From Lysobacterales bacterium (GTDB lineage Bacteria > Pseudomonadota > Gammaproteobacteria > Xanthomonadales > SZUA-36), in contig JAPHSB010000112.1 of assembly GCA_026193295.1 (NCBI GenBank), forward strand, positions 1 to 21,872: DNA of 21,872 nt, written 5' to 3'. The notes beneath the pieces were generated by a model. That model was not told the origin of the DNA, made no database searches, and saw only the letters and a list, made by a program, of their open reading frames with translations. Positions within the stretch are counted from its first letter, which is position 1, and each line of letters starts with the position of its first letter. Shown one piece after another: positions 21,521 through 21,872 of this stretch. Both the position numbers and the translations under genes were made by a program.

Positions 21521-21555
21521 TTCGGGATTTTTTTCCCGAATGAATTCGGTCCTAC
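21521..21555 (-). repeat. Single REP-like unit with overlapping hairpin
   Basis: On the minus strand 21555-21532 reads GTAGGA, the core CCGAATTCATTCGG and GAAA, the same family as the array at 3331-3455, about 18 kb away. Its distal end overlaps a second hairpin at 21521-21540, TTCGGGA and TCCCGAA around six T. It lies between the convergent tetR and H1-like genes, a usual location for REP sequences. Confidence 0.8.
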
Positions 21556-21583
21556 AAAAGAACGGCCGGCAGGGCGCCGGCCG
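21556..21583 (-). terminator. Rho-independent terminator of the H1-like gene
   Basis: CGGCCGGC (21563-21570) and GCCGGCCG (21576-21583) form a perfect 8-base stem with a 5-base loop. On the minus strand the stem is followed directly by TTCTTTT. It is 73 bases beyond the stop of the lysine/alanine-rich gene. Confidence 0.8.
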
Positions 21584-21656
21584 AAAGAGGGATTGCAAGG
21601 GAACTTGTTTGCTGGCGGCCCGCCCGCAGGGAGCGGACCGCTAGCCGTACTGAAGA

Positions 21657-21872
21657 TCAAGCCGCCTTCGCAGCCTCAGCGGCTGCCGGCGCGGGCGCGG
21701 CCTTCGGCGCTGCTTTCTTCACTGCAGCCTTCTTGGGCGCGGTCTTCCTGGCCAACTTCTTCACTGCAACTTTCTTCGGCGCAGCTTTCTTGACCGCCTT
21801 CTTCGCTGCGGACTTCTTCACCGCTGCCTTCTTGACAGCGGCTTTCTTGGGCGCAGCTTTCTTGGGCGCAGC
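21657..21872 (-). CDS. Lysine/alanine-rich AlgP/histone-H1-like protein, C-terminal part
   Basis: Only the last 71 codons are inside the window; the start lies beyond the right edge. The visible part is built of degenerate five- to ten-residue repeats of the type AAPKK and AAVKK. It ends in a Lys-poor AAPAPAAAEAAKAA tail and a TGA stop. Such highly basic low-complexity tails occur in AlgP (AlgR3) of Pseudomonas and in other bacterial H1-like proteins. These bind DNA without sequence preference and may influence nucleoid structure or gene expression. With the N-terminus unseen, the exact family cannot be settled; a tail on another protein is possible. A good intrinsic terminator follows. Confidence 0.8.
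   Translation of the reverse strand, partial: AAPKKAAPKKAAVKKAAVKKSAAKKAVKKAAPKKVAVKKLARKTAPKKAAVKKAAPKAAPAPAAAEAAKAA

Overview
The window is a GC-rich chromosomal segment. Gene content and order point to a gammaproteobacterium. The block pheA-aroA-cmk-rpsA-ihfB-lapA-lapB resembles the Pseudomonas/Escherichia arrangement, and nfuA, a LapB with a zinc-ribbon tail, a lysine/alanine-rich H1-like protein and REP-type repeats fit the same group. I cannot name the genus. Families outside the well-studied enterics, such as Chromatiales/Wenzhouxiangella/Marinobacter-like lineages, seem more likely than enterics.

Layout from left to right. (1) 1-2286, minus strand: a two-gene RND efflux operon, a lipoprotein adaptor followed by a permease that runs off the left edge. 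A promoter overlapping a palindrome lies just upstream. (2) 2648-3334, plus strand: two small monoheme cytochromes c in tandem, resembling the two halves of a cytochrome c4. (3) 3331-3679: a non-coding repeat island between convergent genes. It holds five tandem 25-base REP-like units, a 170-base element with 27-base inverted arms, and an opposing REP. (4) 3687-17235, minus strand: a long co-directional run, read here in transcription order. It starts with a short AsmA-like gene, then pheA, aroA, cmk, rpsA, ihfB, lapA and lapB. A WecA/WbpL-like glycosyl-phosphate transferase, a WbpM-like sugar 4,6-dehydratase, galU, an esterase and nfuA follow. The run links aromatic amino acid synthesis, translation, lipopolysaccharide control and the initiating steps of surface polysaccharide synthesis. 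(5) 17319-17606, plus strand: a small polyhydroxyalkanoic-acid-system family protein. (6) 17646-21430: a lipid module. A 660-residue two-domain fatty acyl-CoA reductase and an FFLEELY-motif protein are on the minus strand. Divergent from them are an acyl-CoA-binding protein and a TetR regulator. (7) 21657 to the right edge, minus strand: the tail of an AlgP/histone-H1-like protein with a clear intrinsic terminator.

Three parts stand out. The fatty acyl-CoA reductase/ACBP/TetR/FFLEELY cluster suggests regulated fatty alcohol (possibly wax ester) formation. The repeat island may be a composite mobile or RNA-forming element. Two REP families share one hairpin design, and in two places a REP supplies the stop codon of the neighbouring gene (the second cytochrome and aroA). 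The surface-polysaccharide region also looks like an O-antigen locus in which only the ends remain. No tRNA, rRNA, CRISPR array, complete insertion sequence or phage gene was seen.
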